DNA of 64,000 bases from HXMU1428-3 sp965215715. GTDB taxonomy: Bacteria; Pseudomonadota; Alphaproteobacteria; Rhizobiales; HXMU1428-3. Location: contig OZ244129.1 in NCBI GenBank assembly GCA_965215715.1, positions 620,001 to 684,000 of the forward strand, in the 5' to 3' direction. The notes beneath the pieces were generated by a model. The model had not been told where the DNA came from, did not search any database, and saw only the letters and a list, made by a program, of their open reading frames with translations. Positions 17,350 to 25,997 of this stretch are shown here, one piece after another (the stretch's first letter is position 1; every line of letters begins with the position of its first letter). A program made the translations under genes and the position numbers.

Positions 17350-18540
17350 ATGGGCAAGGAAAAATTTGAGCGTAATAAACCACACGTGAATATTGGAACC
17401 ATCGGTCACGTTGACCATGGTAAAACAACACTAACAGCTGCGATCACGAAAGTGCTTGCTGAAGCTGGTGGTGCTGAAGCCCAAGATTATTCAGATATCG
17501 ATAATGCCCCTGAAGAACGTGAACGCGGTATTACAATTTCTACAGCGCATGTGGAATATGAAACTGAAAACCGTCACTATGCTCACGTTGACTGCCCAGG
17601 CCACGCTGACTATGTGAAGAACATGATCACTGGTGCGGCTCAAATGGACGGCGGCATTCTTGTTGTGTCATCAGCTGATGGCCCCATGCCTCAAACACGT
17701 GAACACATTTTGCTTGCGCGCCAAGTTGGTGTGCCAGCGCTTGTTGTTTTCATGAACAAAGTTGACCAAGTGGACGATGAAGAGCTGCTTGAGCTTGTTG
17801 AAATGGAAATTCGTGAGCTTCTAACGGAGTATGGTTTCCCTGGTGATGATATTCCAATTGTTAAAGGGTCTGCTCTTGCTGCTATCGAAGATTCAAATGA
17901 TAAAATTGGCAAAGAAGCTATTCTTGAGCTTATGGCTGCTGTTGATGAGCATATCCCAACACCAGATCGTCCAAAAGATCAGCCTTTCCTAATGCCGATT
18001 GAGGATGTGTTCTCAATTTCTGGTCGTGGTACTGTGGTAACAGGCCGGGTTGAGCGCGGCATCATCCATGTTGGTGATGAAATTGAAATTATGGGCATCA
18101 AAGATACGCAAGTTACAACTTGTACTGGTGTTGAAATGTTCCGTAAGCTTCTTGACCAAGGTGAAGCTGGCGATAACGTTGGTGTTCTTCTTCGTGGTAC
18201 GAAACGTGAAGAAGTTGAGCGTGGCCAAGTGCTTTGTGCACCAGGTTCAATTAAGCCGCACACCAAGTTTAAAGCTGAAGCCTACATTTTGACAAAAGAT
18301 GAAGGTGGCCGCCATACACCATTTTTCACCAACTACCGTCCTCAGTTCTATTTCCGTACAACTGACGTGACTGGTGTTGTGACATTGCCTGAAGGCACTG
18401 AAATGGTGATGCCCGGTGACAATGTTGAAATTAACGTTGAGTTGATTGTGCCGATTGCCATGGAAGAAAAGCTTCGCTTTGCGATCCGTGAAGGTGGCCG
18501 CACAGTTGGTTCAGGTGTTGTAGCCAACATCATAGAGTAA
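17350..18540 (+). CDS. tuf: Elongation factor Tu
   Basis: EF-Tu delivers aminoacyl-tRNA to the ribosome. ATG 17350 gives 396 residues starting MGKEKFERNKPHVNIGTIGH, the standard length and start; GGAGA at 17339-17343 is correctly spaced. An upstream in-frame TTG at 17311 is rejected. The GTPase motifs GHVDHGKTT, DCPGHADYVKNM and NKVDQVDDEE are intact, as are domains II and III. The 94-base gap to fusA contains long T runs (17273-17290) and a short GCTCTT/AAGAGC hairpin just before the ribosome site. This is the only tuf copy in the window. Confidence 0.98.
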   Translation: MGKEKFERNKPHVNIGTIGHVDHGKTTLTAAITKVLAEAGGAEAQDYSDIDNAPEERERGITISTAHVEYETENRHYAHVDCPGHADYVKNMITGAAQMDGGILVVSSADGPMPQTREHILLARQVGVPALVVFMNKVDQVDDEELLELVEMEIRELLTEYGFPGDDIPIVKGSALAAIEDSNDKIGKEAILELMAAVDEHIPTPDRPKDQPFLMPIEDVFSISGRGTVVTGRVERGIIHVGDEIEIMGIKDTQVTTCTGVEMFRKLLDQGEAGDNVGVLLRGTKREEVERGQVLCAPGSIKPHTKFKAEAYILTKDEGGRHTPFFTNYRPQFYFRTTDVTGVVTLPEGTEMVMPGDNVEINVELIVPIAMEEKLRFAIREGGRTVGSGVVANIIE

Positions 18541-18552
18541 CGATTAACCCGT

Positions 18553-18587
18553 ATTCGGCGTTTCCTTAAAATAAGGAGACGCCGGAT
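18553..18587 (+). other. Long hairpin in the tuf-rpsJ spacer
   Basis: CGGCGTTTCCTTA (18556-18568) pairs with TAAGGAGACGCCG (18572-18584) with one G-U pair and a three-base loop, extending by a few outer pairs to 18553-18587. There is no U-tract after it. It sits at the join between the str and S10 operons and could be a processing site, attenuator or r-protein binding site; which one cannot be told. Confidence 0.6.
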
Positions 18588-18610
18588 TCATTTATAAAGG
18601 TGAGCTTTCG

Positions 18611-18919
18611 ATGCAAAGCCAAAATATTAGAATACGGCTCAAGGCTTTCGATCATCGTGTTCTCGATGTGTCGACAAAGGAGATTGTTAATACCGCTAAG
18701 CGCACTGGCGCTGATGTTCGCGGCCCGATCCCTTTGCCTACACGGATTGAGAAATATACGGTCAATCGCTCGCCGCACGTGAACAAAAAGTCACGTGAGC
18801 AGTTTGAAATGCGCACCCACAAGCGGTTGATTGATATTGTCGATCCGACACCGCAAACTGTGGATGCTTTGATGAAGCTTGATTTGGCAGCCGGTGTGGA
18901 TGTTGAGATTAAGCTATAA
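18611..18919 (+). CDS. rpsJ: 30S ribosomal protein S10 (NusE)
   Basis: S10 is a head-domain ribosomal protein that also acts as NusE in transcription antitermination. The 102-residue product has normal length, starting MQSQNIRIRLKAFDHRVLD, with the loop region RGPIPLPTRIEKYTVNRSPH and the HKRLIDIVDPTP segment. AAGGTGAG lies upstream of the ATG. It begins the S10 block; a 142-base gap separates it from rplC. Confidence 0.98.
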   Translation: MQSQNIRIRLKAFDHRVLDVSTKEIVNTAKRTGADVRGPIPLPTRIEKYTVNRSPHVNKKSREQFEMRTHKRLIDIVDPTPQTVDALMKLDLAAGVDVEIKL

Positions 18920-19061
18920 GGTGCTTTCCTGAAAAGTTGTTTGACTTTTTGGATTAGAATTCACCGCAAAAAGGGCATGTTTTTAAAAGTTGAGAGACTT
19001 TCAATTTTACGAACTGCCTTGTTAGAAGATTATTTAGATTTAAACGTGAAGGACGGGACCA

Positions 19062-19793
19062 ATGCGGTCAGGAGTCATAGCACAAAAAGTGGGCATGACC
19101 AGAGTGTTTACAGAAACAGGTGAGCATATACCTGTGACTGTTTTAAAACTCAATGAGTGTCAAGTTGTTGCCCAACGGACTGAAGATAAAAACGGATATT
19201 GCGCTTTGCAATTGGGCAGTGGCCGGGCAAAGGTGAAAAACACCACCAAAGCCCAACGGGGTCATTTTGCGGTTGCCAAAGTTGAGCCGAAACAGCATTT
19301 GGTTGAATTTCGGGTGAGCCCTGAAAACATGATCGATGTTGGCAGCGAGATTACAGCTGATCATTATGTTGATGGTCAATTTGTTGACATTACCGGTACC
19401 TCTGTTGGTAAAGGTTTTGCCGGTGCAATGAAACGGCACAATTTTGGTGGTTTGCGCGCCTCTCACGGTGTGTCCATCTCTCACCGCTCACATGGTTCAA
19501 CCGGTCAGTGTCAGGATCCGGGTAAAGTTTTCAAGGGTAAGAAAATGGCTGGTCACATGGGTGCTGCCCAAGTGACGACCCAAAACTTGAAAGTTGTCAA
19601 AACTGATCCTGAACGCGGTTTGTTGATGATTAAGGGTGCGGTGCCTGGATCTAAAGGTGGCTGGGTGTTAGTTAATGATGCCGTGAAAAAAGCTTTGCCT
19701 GAAGATGTGCCAACACCTGGTAAGTTTATTGCGCCAGCAGGTGCAAAGGCTGAAAAAGCTGATGAAGCTGCAGCTGATGTGAAGGAGAGTTAA
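19062..19793 (+). CDS. rplC: 50S ribosomal protein L3
   Basis: L3 binds early to 23S rRNA and reaches the peptidyl-transferase centre. The 243-residue product starts MRSGVIAQKVGMTRVF and has the conserved SHGSTGQCQDPGKVFKGKK region, which contains the Gln methylated by PrmB in other bacteria. The C-terminal 20 residues are an Ala/Glu/Lys-rich extension of the alphaproteobacterial type. It is followed three bases later by rplD. Confidence 0.98.
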   Translation: MRSGVIAQKVGMTRVFTETGEHIPVTVLKLNECQVVAQRTEDKNGYCALQLGSGRAKVKNTTKAQRGHFAVAKVEPKQHLVEFRVSPENMIDVGSEITADHYVDGQFVDITGTSVGKGFAGAMKRHNFGGLRASHGVSISHRSHGSTGQCQDPGKVFKGKKMAGHMGAAQVTTQNLKVVKTDPERGLLMIKGAVPGSKGGWVLVNDAVKKALPEDVPTPGKFIAPAGAKAEKADEAAADVKES

Positions 19794-19796
19794 GCG

Positions 19797-20417
19797 ATGA
19801 AATTAGACGTGAAAACTCTTGATGATAAAAAAGCTGGGTCTGTTGATCTAAGCGATGATATTTTTGGCCTAGAGCCGCGCTCTGACATTTTACACCGTTG
19901 TGTGCGCTATCAATTGGCAAAACGCCAAGCTGGCACACATTCCACACTTGGTCGCTCAGATGTGCGCGGTACAACTAAGAAGATGGTCAAGCAAAAAGGT
20001 TCTGGCGGTGCACGGCACGGCAATAAAAAGGTAAATATCTTTCGCGGTGGTGCCAAAGCGTTTGGTCCGACACCTCGCAGTCATGCGCACAGCTTGAATA
20101 AAAAGTTTCGCGCGCTTGGGCTTCGCCATGCTTTGTCTGCAAAGGCGAAGGCTGATGAATTGATTGTGTTGGAAGACACCAATGCAGGCGATGCCAAGAC
20201 AAAAAGCTTAAAGGCTCAGTTTGAAAAACTAGGCTTTTCAAAAGCTTTGATTGTTGATGGTGCGCAAGTGAATGAGCAATTTGGCCGCGCAGCACGCAAT
20301 TTACCTCAGATTGATGTGCTGCCTGTGCAAGGCATTAATGTCTATGACATTTTGCGCGCTGAACAGCTTGTGTTGACTAAGGCTGCGGTTGAAGCGCTGG
20401 AGGCGCGGTTTAAATGA
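19797..20417 (+). CDS. rplD: 50S ribosomal protein L4
   Basis: L4 lines the nascent peptide exit tunnel through its long basic loop, seen here around VRGTTKKMVKQKGSGGARHG. The 206-residue product is full length. In gammaproteobacteria L4 represses the S10 operon; no equivalent site is recognised here. Its stop codon overlaps the rplW start as ATGA, implying coupled translation. Confidence 0.97.
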   Translation: MKLDVKTLDDKKAGSVDLSDDIFGLEPRSDILHRCVRYQLAKRQAGTHSTLGRSDVRGTTKKMVKQKGSGGARHGNKKVNIFRGGAKAFGPTPRSHAHSLNKKFRALGLRHALSAKAKADELIVLEDTNAGDAKTKSLKAQFEKLGFSKALIVDGAQVNEQFGRAARNLPQIDVLPVQGINVYDILRAEQLVLTKAAVEALEARFK

Positions 20418-20707
20418 AACATGCAGAATTATATGACGTAATTGTTGCGCCAGTTATCACTGAAAAATCAACAGGTGCTTCTGAGCACAATCAGGTTGTT
20501 TTTAAAGTGGCTGGAAGCGCTTCAAAGCCAGCGATTAAGCAAGCGGTTGAAGGTTTGTTTAATGTGAAGGTAAAGGCTGTTAATACGCTGAACCGCAAAG
20601 GTAAGGTAAAGCGTTTTAAAGGCATTAAAGGTAAGCAAAATGACACCAAGCGCGCTGTTGTGACGCTTGAAGAAGGGCACACAATTGATGTGGCCACAGG
20701 GCTTTAA
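20414..20707 (+). CDS. rplW: 50S ribosomal protein L23
   Basis: L23 lies beside the exit tunnel and docks trigger factor and SRP. The 97-residue product starts MKHAELYDVIVAPVITEKST and contains the NTLNRKGKVKRFKG loop. ATG 20414 overlaps the end of rplD by four bases. Confidence 0.97.
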   Translation: MKHAELYDVIVAPVITEKSTGASEHNQVVFKVAGSASKPAIKQAVEGLFNVKVKAVNTLNRKGKVKRFKGIKGKQNDTKRAVVTLEEGHTIDVATGL

Positions 20708-20719
20708 GGGACAAGAATT

Positions 20720-21556
20720 ATGGCACTGAAAAAGTTTAAGCCGATTACGCCAGGCCAGCGCAACCTTGTTTTGGTTGATAAGTCCGATCTATGGAAAGGC
20801 AAGCCGGTTAAATCTTTAACTGAAGGTTTGACTAAAAATGGTGGACGGAACAATAAGGGGCGTGTCACTGCGCGTCGTCGTGGTGGTGGACACAAGCGTG
20901 CTTACCGCGTGATTGATTTTAAGCGCATCAAGCATGATGTATCGGCTGAGGTTGTTCGCATTGAGTATGACCCAAACCGGTCAGCTTTTATTGCGTTGAT
21001 TAAATATGAAGATGGTGAGCAAGCTTACATCTTGGCCCCTCAGCGCTTGGCTGAAGGTGATAAGGTGATTGCTGGCGATAAGGTTGACGTGAAACCTGGT
21101 AACGCCATGCCGCTTCGTAACATGCCAATTGGAACCATTGTTCACAATGTGGAAATGAAAATTGGTAAGGGCGGACAGATTGCTCGTTCTGCAGGTACAT
21201 ATGCTCAGTTAGCGGGCCGTGATTCTGGCTATGCGATTATGAAATTATCATCTGGTGAGACCCGCATGATCCATGCTGATTGCATGGCGACAGTTGGCGC
21301 GGTTTCTAACCCGGATAATTCAAATACCAAGCTTGGTAAAGCTGGACGTAAACGTTGGATTGGCAAGCGCCCGCAAGTACGCGGTGTTGCCATGAATCCG
21401 ATCGATCACCCACATGGTGGTGGTGAGGGGCGTACATCTGGTGGTCGTCATCCTGTGACACCATGGGGTAAACCAACTAAGGGTAAGAAAACCCGGTCCA
21501 ATACACAAAGTGATAAGTTTATTGTGCGCTCACGCCACATGAAGAAGAAGAGATAG
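20720..21556 (+). CDS. rplB: 50S ribosomal protein L2
   Basis: L2 is one of the most conserved large-subunit proteins and is needed for subunit association and peptidyl transfer. The 278-residue product has the N-terminal KKFKPITPGQRN pattern, GRVTARRRGGGHKR, and the conserved MNPIDHPHGGGEGRTSGGR containing the key histidine. It lies 12 bases after rplW and 10 before rpsS. Confidence 0.98.
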   Translation: MALKKFKPITPGQRNLVLVDKSDLWKGKPVKSLTEGLTKNGGRNNKGRVTARRRGGGHKRAYRVIDFKRIKHDVSAEVVRIEYDPNRSAFIALIKYEDGEQAYILAPQRLAEGDKVIAGDKVDVKPGNAMPLRNMPIGTIVHNVEMKIGKGGQIARSAGTYAQLAGRDSGYAIMKLSSGETRMIHADCMATVGAVSNPDNSNTKLGKAGRKRWIGKRPQVRGVAMNPIDHPHGGGEGRTSGGRHPVTPWGKPTKGKKTRSNTQSDKFIVRSRHMKKKR

Positions 21557-21566
21557 GAGCCGTTTT

Positions 21567-21845
21567 ATGGCACGTTCATCATGGAAAGGTCCTTTTGTTG
21601 ATCGCTACCTGCTTAAAAAAGCAGAAGCAGCGCAGGGCAGTGGCCGCAAAGATGTGATTAAAATTTGGTCGCGTCGTTCAACCATTCTCCCTCAATTTGT
21701 AGGGCTGACGTTTGGGGTCTATAACGGCAAAAAACACATTCCGGTTTTGGTGTCTGAAGATATGGTTGGCCACAAGTTTGGAGAATTTTCTCCAACACGG
21801 ACCTATTTCGGCCATGCCGCTGACAAAAAAGCAAAGAGGAAATAA
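21567..21845 (+). CDS. rpsS: 30S ribosomal protein S19
   Basis: S19 forms a complex with S13 in the head and contacts the A-site tRNA. The 92-residue product starts MARSSWKGPFVDRYLLKKAE and contains WSRRSTILPQFVGLTFGVYN and GHKFGEFSPTRTY, both family hallmarks. GGAG lies upstream of the ATG. It is five bases from rplV. Confidence 0.98.
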   Translation: MARSSWKGPFVDRYLLKKAEAAQGSGRKDVIKIWSRRSTILPQFVGLTFGVYNGKKHIPVLVSEDMVGHKFGEFSPTRTYFGHAADKKAKRK

Positions 21846-21850
21846 GGCAA

Positions 21851-22231
21851 ATGGGGAAGGCAAAAACAGAACGCCGGTTGGCTGATAATGAAGCCCAGGC
21901 TGTGACCCGCAATTTGCGCATTAGCCCTCAAAAGTTAAATTTGGTGGCTACGTCGATTCGCGGCAAAAAAGTTGATAATGCTTTGGCAGATCTGACCTTT
22001 TCAAGAAAGCGCATCGCCAAAGACGTGAAAAAGACGCTTGAATCAGCAATTGCTAACGCTGAAAACAATCATGGGCTTGACGTTGATAGCTTGGTTGTAT
22101 CTGAGGCTTATGTGGGCAAAGGCTTGGTGATGAAGCGCTGGCAACCACGGGCGCGAGGCCGGGTTGGCAAGATTTTAAAACCATTTTCTCGTTTGACCGT
22201 TGTGGTCCGCGAAATTGAGGAGACCGCATAA
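21851..22231 (+). CDS. rplV: 50S ribosomal protein L22
   Basis: L22 forms part of the exit-tunnel constriction with L4. The 126-residue product includes RNLRISPQKLNLVATSIRGK and the beta-hairpin region ending KRWQPRARGRVGKILKP. Its TAA stop shares one base with the rpsC ATG, so the two are translationally coupled. Confidence 0.97.
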   Translation: MGKAKTERRLADNEAQAVTRNLRISPQKLNLVATSIRGKKVDNALADLTFSRKRIAKDVKKTLESAIANAENNHGLDVDSLVVSEAYVGKGLVMKRWQPRARGRVGKILKPFSRLTVVVREIEETA

Positions 22232-22941
22232 TGGGTCAGAAAGTTAATCCAGTCGGCTTGCGTTTAGGGATCAACCGCACTTGGGATTCGCGTTGGTACG
22301 CGGACAAGGGCGAGTATGGTGATCTTCTTTTAGAAGACTTTAAAATTCGCGAACACATTTTGCAGTATCGCCGTCAAGCTGGCATTTCAAAGGTTGTGAT
22401 TGAGCGTCCGCACAAAAAGTGCCGTGTGACCATTCACAGCGCGCGCCCTGGCATTCTTATCGGTAAAAAAGGTTCCGATATTGAAAAGCTAAAGACTAAG
22501 TTGAAAAAGTTTACTGATAGCGAAGTTCACTTGAACATCGTTGAAGTTAGAAAGCCTGAAATTGATGCCAATTTGGTGGCAGAGGGCATTGCACAACAAT
22601 TGGAGCGCCGCGTGGCGTTTCGCCGGGCTATGAAGCGGTCTGTGCAGTCAGCTTTGCGCCTTGGTGCTGAGGGCATTCGGATTAATTGTGCTGGCCGTCT
22701 TGGCGGGGCTGAGATTGCACGTATGGAATGGTACCGGGAAGGCCGGGTGCCGCTACACACATTACGTGCCAATATTGATTATGGTACAGCCAAAGGTGTC
22801 ACTGCTTATGGCATCATTGGCATTAAGGTTTGGATCTTTAAGGGTGAGATCATGGAACATGATCCGATGGCCCAAGAGCGCCGCTCAATTGATGCACAAG
22901 ATGGCGGGCGCCCAAGACGACAAGACGCTGCTGCTTCTTAA
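22231..22941 (+). CDS. rpsC: 30S ribosomal protein S3
   Basis: S3 lies at the mRNA entry channel. The 236-residue product starts MGQKVNPVGLRLGINRTWDS and has the KH domain with SARPGILIGKKGSDIEKL (about 69-86) and the C-terminal domain with AGRLGGAEIARMEWYREGR. A short variable basic tail follows. It overlaps rplV by one base. Confidence 0.98.
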   Translation: MGQKVNPVGLRLGINRTWDSRWYADKGEYGDLLLEDFKIREHILQYRRQAGISKVVIERPHKKCRVTIHSARPGILIGKKGSDIEKLKTKLKKFTDSEVHLNIVEVRKPEIDANLVAEGIAQQLERRVAFRRAMKRSVQSALRLGAEGIRINCAGRLGGAEIARMEWYREGRVPLHTLRANIDYGTAKGVTAYGIIGIKVWIFKGEIMEHDPMAQERRSIDAQDGGRPRRQDAAAS

Positions 22942-22980
22942 GGTTTTTAAGAAACAGGCGAACATTTAAGGAATAAACTG

Positions 22981-23394
22981 ATGTTGCAACCAAAACGGAC
23001 AAAATTCCGCAAAGCCCATAAAGGGCGGATCAAGGGCGCTGCCAAAGGCGGGACAGCTTTGAATTTTGGCTCATACGGCTTAAAAGCAGTTGAACCTGAG
23101 CGTGTAACAGCTCGCCAAATTGAAGCGGCACGCCGGGCTATGACCCGTGAGATGAAACGTGCTGGGCGCGTTTGGATCCGTATTTTCCCTGATGTGCCGG
23201 TTTCTAAGAAACCTACTGAGGTGCGCATGGGTAAGGGTAAGGGTAGCCCTGAATATTGGGCGGCTCGGGTAAAGCCTGGCCGGATTATGTTTGAAATTGA
23301 TGGTGTTGATGCTGAGACAGCGCGTTCTGCCCTTTCCTTAGCAGCTGCCAAATTGCCGATTAAAACCCGTATTGTTAAACGGCTTGGTCTTTAA
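22981..23394 (+). CDS. rplP: 50S ribosomal protein L16
   Basis: L16 organises the A-site region of the large subunit. The 137-residue product starts MLQPKRTKFRKAHKGRIKG and contains VRMGKGKGSPEYWAARVKPG. It has the normal length and a near-invariant sequence. It lies 39 bases after rpsC and 53 before rpmC. Confidence 0.98.
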   Translation: MLQPKRTKFRKAHKGRIKGAAKGGTALNFGSYGLKAVEPERVTARQIEAARRAMTREMKRAGRVWIRIFPDVPVSKKPTEVRMGKGKGSPEYWAARVKPGRIMFEIDGVDAETARSALSLAAAKLPIKTRIVKRLGL

Positions 23395-23447
23395 AGACGT
23401 TTGAGAGTTGATGGCAATTAATGTTTGGATTTGAAGGATGGAGCCCC

Positions 23448-23645
23448 ATGAAGGCTAGCGATTTAAGAGATAAAACTCCTGATCAACTTGATGATGAGTT
23501 GATCAAGTTGAAAAAAGAGCAATTTAATTTGCGTTTCCAGGCGGCTACAGGCCAGTTGGAAAATACAGCACGTGTTCGCCATGTGCGCAAAGAGATTGCC
23601 AAGGTTAAAACCGTTTTGAAGGAAAAACAAACGGCAAGCGCTTAA
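23448..23645 (+). CDS. rpmC: 50S ribosomal protein L29
   Basis: L29 is a small two-helix protein at the exit tunnel. ATG 23448 gives 65 residues starting MKASDLRDKTPDQLDDEL, the usual length; GGAG five bases upstream supports it. An upstream in-frame ATG at 23421 would add nine non-conserved residues and is rejected. Confidence 0.95.
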   Translation: MKASDLRDKTPDQLDDELIKLKKEQFNLRFQAATGQLENTARVRHVRKEIAKVKTVLKEKQTASA

Positions 23646-23685
23646 AGACTTTTTTTAAGCTTTGCATGTTTGAAGGAACAAAATT

Positions 23686-23919
23686 ATGCCAAAACGTATT
23701 TTACAAGGTGAAGTGGTTAGCGACAAAACGGATAAAACCGTTGTTGTGAAAGTAGAGCGCCGGTTTACTCATCCACTTTATAAAAAGGTGGTGCGTCGTT
23801 CGAAAAAATATCACGCCCATGATGAGACTAACCAATTTAAAGTTGGCGATACTGTTCGCATTGAAGAATGTCCGCCAATTTCAAAACTAAAGCGCTGGAC
23901 GGTTCAAAGCGCTAACTAA
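23686..23919 (+). CDS. rpsQ: 30S ribosomal protein S17
   Basis: S17 is an OB-fold protein that binds the 5' domain of 16S rRNA. The 77-residue product starts MPKRILQGEVVSDKTDKTVV and contains FKVGDTVRIEECPPISKLKRW. GAAGGA precedes the ATG. A small GCTCG/CGAGC hairpin (23926-23939) separates it from rplN, at the classical S10/spc boundary. Confidence 0.97.
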   Translation: MPKRILQGEVVSDKTDKTVVVKVERRFTHPLYKKVVRRSKKYHAHDETNQFKVGDTVRIEECPPISKLKRWTVQSAN

Positions 23920-23962
23920 TGCTGAGCTCGTTAGCGAGCAGGGCAAAAAAAGGATAATAAAA

Positions 23963-24331
23963 ATGATTCAGATGCAAACAAACTTGGATGTGGCGGACAA
24001 TTCCGGCGCCCGCCGTGTACAGTGCATCAAAGTGCTGGGTGGATCAAAGCGCAAATATGCCTCTATTGGTGACATCATTGTTGTCAGTGTGAAAGAAGCC
24101 ATTCCGCGTGGCCGGGTGAAAAAGGGCCAAGTGATGAAAGCTGTTGTGGTTCGCACTGCTAAGGGTGTGCGCCGCCAAGATGGTAGCTTGATCCGGTTTG
24201 ATCGCAATGCGGCTGTTTTGGTCAATCAAGCTGGTGAGCCTATTGGCACACGGATCTTTGGCCCTGTGACCCGTGAGTTGCGGACTAAAAACCAAATGAA
24301 AATTGTCTCTCTTGCACCGGAGGTGCTGTAA
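23963..24331 (+). CDS. rplN: 50S ribosomal protein L14
   Basis: L14 contributes to intersubunit bridge B8 and is the silencing-factor RsfS binding site. The 122-residue product starts MIQMQTNLDVADNSGARRVQ, exactly as in most bacteria, and contains VVVRTAKGVRRQDGSLIRFD. AAAGGA precedes the ATG. rplX begins three bases after its stop. Confidence 0.98.
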   Translation: MIQMQTNLDVADNSGARRVQCIKVLGGSKRKYASIGDIIVVSVKEAIPRGRVKKGQVMKAVVVRTAKGVRRQDGSLIRFDRNAAVLVNQAGEPIGTRIFGPVTRELRTKNQMKIVSLAPEVL

Positions 24332-24334
24332 ATT

Positions 24335-24655
24335 ATGGCAAAGCTAAAGATTAAGAAGGGCGATAATGTTGTTGTGCTCTCAGGCAAAGATAAAGGCAAG
24401 CAGGGCGAGGTTGTCAAAGTGCTTCCAAAAGAAGCCAGAGCGATTGTGACTGGTGTAAATATGGTGAAGCGGCATCAGCGCCAAAGCCAGACCCAAGAGG
24501 GCGGCATTATTTCTAAAGAGGCTTCAATTCACATTTCAAACCTTGGGATTGAAGACCCTAAAGATGGTAAGCCAACCCGTGTTGGTGTGAAAACATTGGA
24601 AGATGGCCGCAAAGTGCGCTTTGCCAAGCGTTCAGGAGAAGTGATCGATGGCTGA
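24335..24655 (+). CDS. rplX: 50S ribosomal protein L24
   Basis: L24 starts large-subunit assembly. The 106-residue product has the N-terminal KOW motif (GDNVVVLSGKDKGKQGEVVK, about residues 8-27). Its end overlaps the start of rplE by eight bases. Confidence 0.97.
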   Translation: MAKLKIKKGDNVVVLSGKDKGKQGEVVKVLPKEARAIVTGVNMVKRHQRQSQTQEGGIISKEASIHISNLGIEDPKDGKPTRVGVKTLEDGRKVRFAKRSGEVIDG

Positions 24656-25220
24656 GGATTATACACCGCGTTTGAAAACCCACTATAATGAAGTGGTGCG
24701 TGACGCGTTGATGAAAGAATTTAATTATAAAAACCAAATGCAAATTCCAAAGATTGAGAAAGTTGTTCTCAATATGGGCATTGGTGAAGCGGTAAATGAT
24801 CGCAAGAAAGTGCAATCAGCTTATGATGATTTGACACTGATTGCTGGTCAAAAGCCTGTTTATACCAAAGCGCGCAAATCAATTGCTGGTTTTAAAGTGC
24901 GTGAAGAGATGGCTTTGGGGGCAAAGGTGACTTTGCGCAAAGCACGTATGTATGAATTTTTGGATCGCTTGATCACAATTGCCTTGCCTCGGGTGAAAGA
25001 CTTTCGTGGGTTGAACCCAAAGAGTTTTGATGGGCGCGGCAATTATGCCTTGGGCATTAAAGAGCATATTGTGTTTCCTGAAATTGATTACGATAAAGTT
25101 GATCAAATTTGGGGCATGGATGTGATTGTATGCACCAGCGCAACGACAGATGATGAGGCGCGGGCCTTATTGCGTGAATTTAACTTCCCATTCCCGCAGA
25201 GCAAAAAAGAAGCTGCTTGA
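24648..25220 (+). CDS. rplE: 50S ribosomal protein L5
   Basis: L5 binds 5S rRNA in the central protuberance. The 190-residue product contains IEKVVLNMGIGEAVNDRKK, KARKSIAGFKVREEM and the FRGLNPKSFDGRGNYALGI segment. It starts inside the 3' end of rplX (eight-base overlap) with AGGAGA just upstream, and is followed by rpsN after 22 bases. Confidence 0.98.
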   Translation: MAEDYTPRLKTHYNEVVRDALMKEFNYKNQMQIPKIEKVVLNMGIGEAVNDRKKVQSAYDDLTLIAGQKPVYTKARKSIAGFKVREEMALGAKVTLRKARMYEFLDRLITIALPRVKDFRGLNPKSFDGRGNYALGIKEHIVFPEIDYDKVDQIWGMDVIVCTSATTDDEARALLREFNFPFPQSKKEAA

Positions 25221-25242
25221 ACGGAATTAATCGGAGGAACAA

Positions 25243-25548
25243 ATGGCAAAAAAATCAATGGTTGAGCGCGATGTGAAGCGCAAAAGACTTGTGAAGCAAA
25301 ACGCTTCAAAGCGGGCCCGTCTAAAGGCAATTGCTCGTGATAAGAGCCTGCCTGCTGAAGAGCGGTTTAAAGCTCAATTGAAATTGGCTGAATTGCCACG
25401 CAATTCAGCGCCGAACCGGATGCGCAATCGGTGTCAACTGACCGGGCGTCCACGTGGATTTTATAGAAAGCTGAAACTATCGCGCGTTGCGCTACGGGAA
25501 TTGACCAATCAAGGTCTTATTCCTGGAATGGTAAAGTCAAGCTGGTAA
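25243..25548 (+). CDS. rpsN: 30S ribosomal protein S14 (zinc-independent form)
   Basis: The 101-residue S14 is the long C-minus form: the region NRMRNRCQLTGRPRGFYRK lacks the paired CxxC zinc ligands of the short form. This is usual for alphaproteobacteria. CGGAGGA precedes the ATG. The gene lies between rplE and rpsH as expected. Confidence 0.97.
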   Translation: MAKKSMVERDVKRKRLVKQNASKRARLKAIARDKSLPAEERFKAQLKLAELPRNSAPNRMRNRCQLTGRPRGFYRKLKLSRVALRELTNQGLIPGMVKSSW

Positions 25549-25562
25549 GGAGAGACCTGTTC

Positions 25563-25961
25563 ATGACAATGACAGATCCACTCGGGGATATGTTAACCCG
25601 AATTAGAAATGCGCAGATGCGCCAGAAAAATAAAGTTGTAACGCCTGCTTCTAAGTTGCGCGCACGCGTCTTGGATGTTTTGCAAAAAGAAGGCTTCATC
25701 CGTGGTTATACAACGGTTGATTACAACGATGGCAAATCTGAAATTGAGATTGAGCTGAAGTATCACAATGGTGATCCTGTGATTAAGCAGATTAGTCGGG
25801 TTTCAACCCCGGGCCGTCGTGTTTATTCAGCTGTGAAGAATGTGCCAATGGTGGCTAATGGTTTGGGCGTGGCGATTTTGTCAACACCTAAGGGTGTTAT
25901 GTCTGATCAAGATGCAAGAGATGCCAATGTTGGCGGTGAAATTTTGTGCAACGTATTTTAA
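25563..25961 (+). CDS. rpsH: 30S ribosomal protein S8
   Basis: S8 binds the central domain of 16S rRNA. The 132-residue product starts MTMTDPLGDMLTRIRNAQMR and contains ISRVSTPGRRVYSAVKNVP and the C-terminal GVMSDQDARDANVGGEILC. AAGGAGAGA precedes ATG 25563 with good spacing; ATG 25569 is an alternative start two codons in. S8 represses the spc operon in E. coli. Confidence 0.97.
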   Translation: MTMTDPLGDMLTRIRNAQMRQKNKVVTPASKLRARVLDVLQKEGFIRGYTTVDYNDGKSEIEIELKYHNGDPVIKQISRVSTPGRRVYSAVKNVPMVANGLGVAILSTPKGVMSDQDARDANVGGEILCNVF

Positions 25962-25997
25962 TCCAATCGTTGCAACAACAAGAAGGGTAATAGGGCC

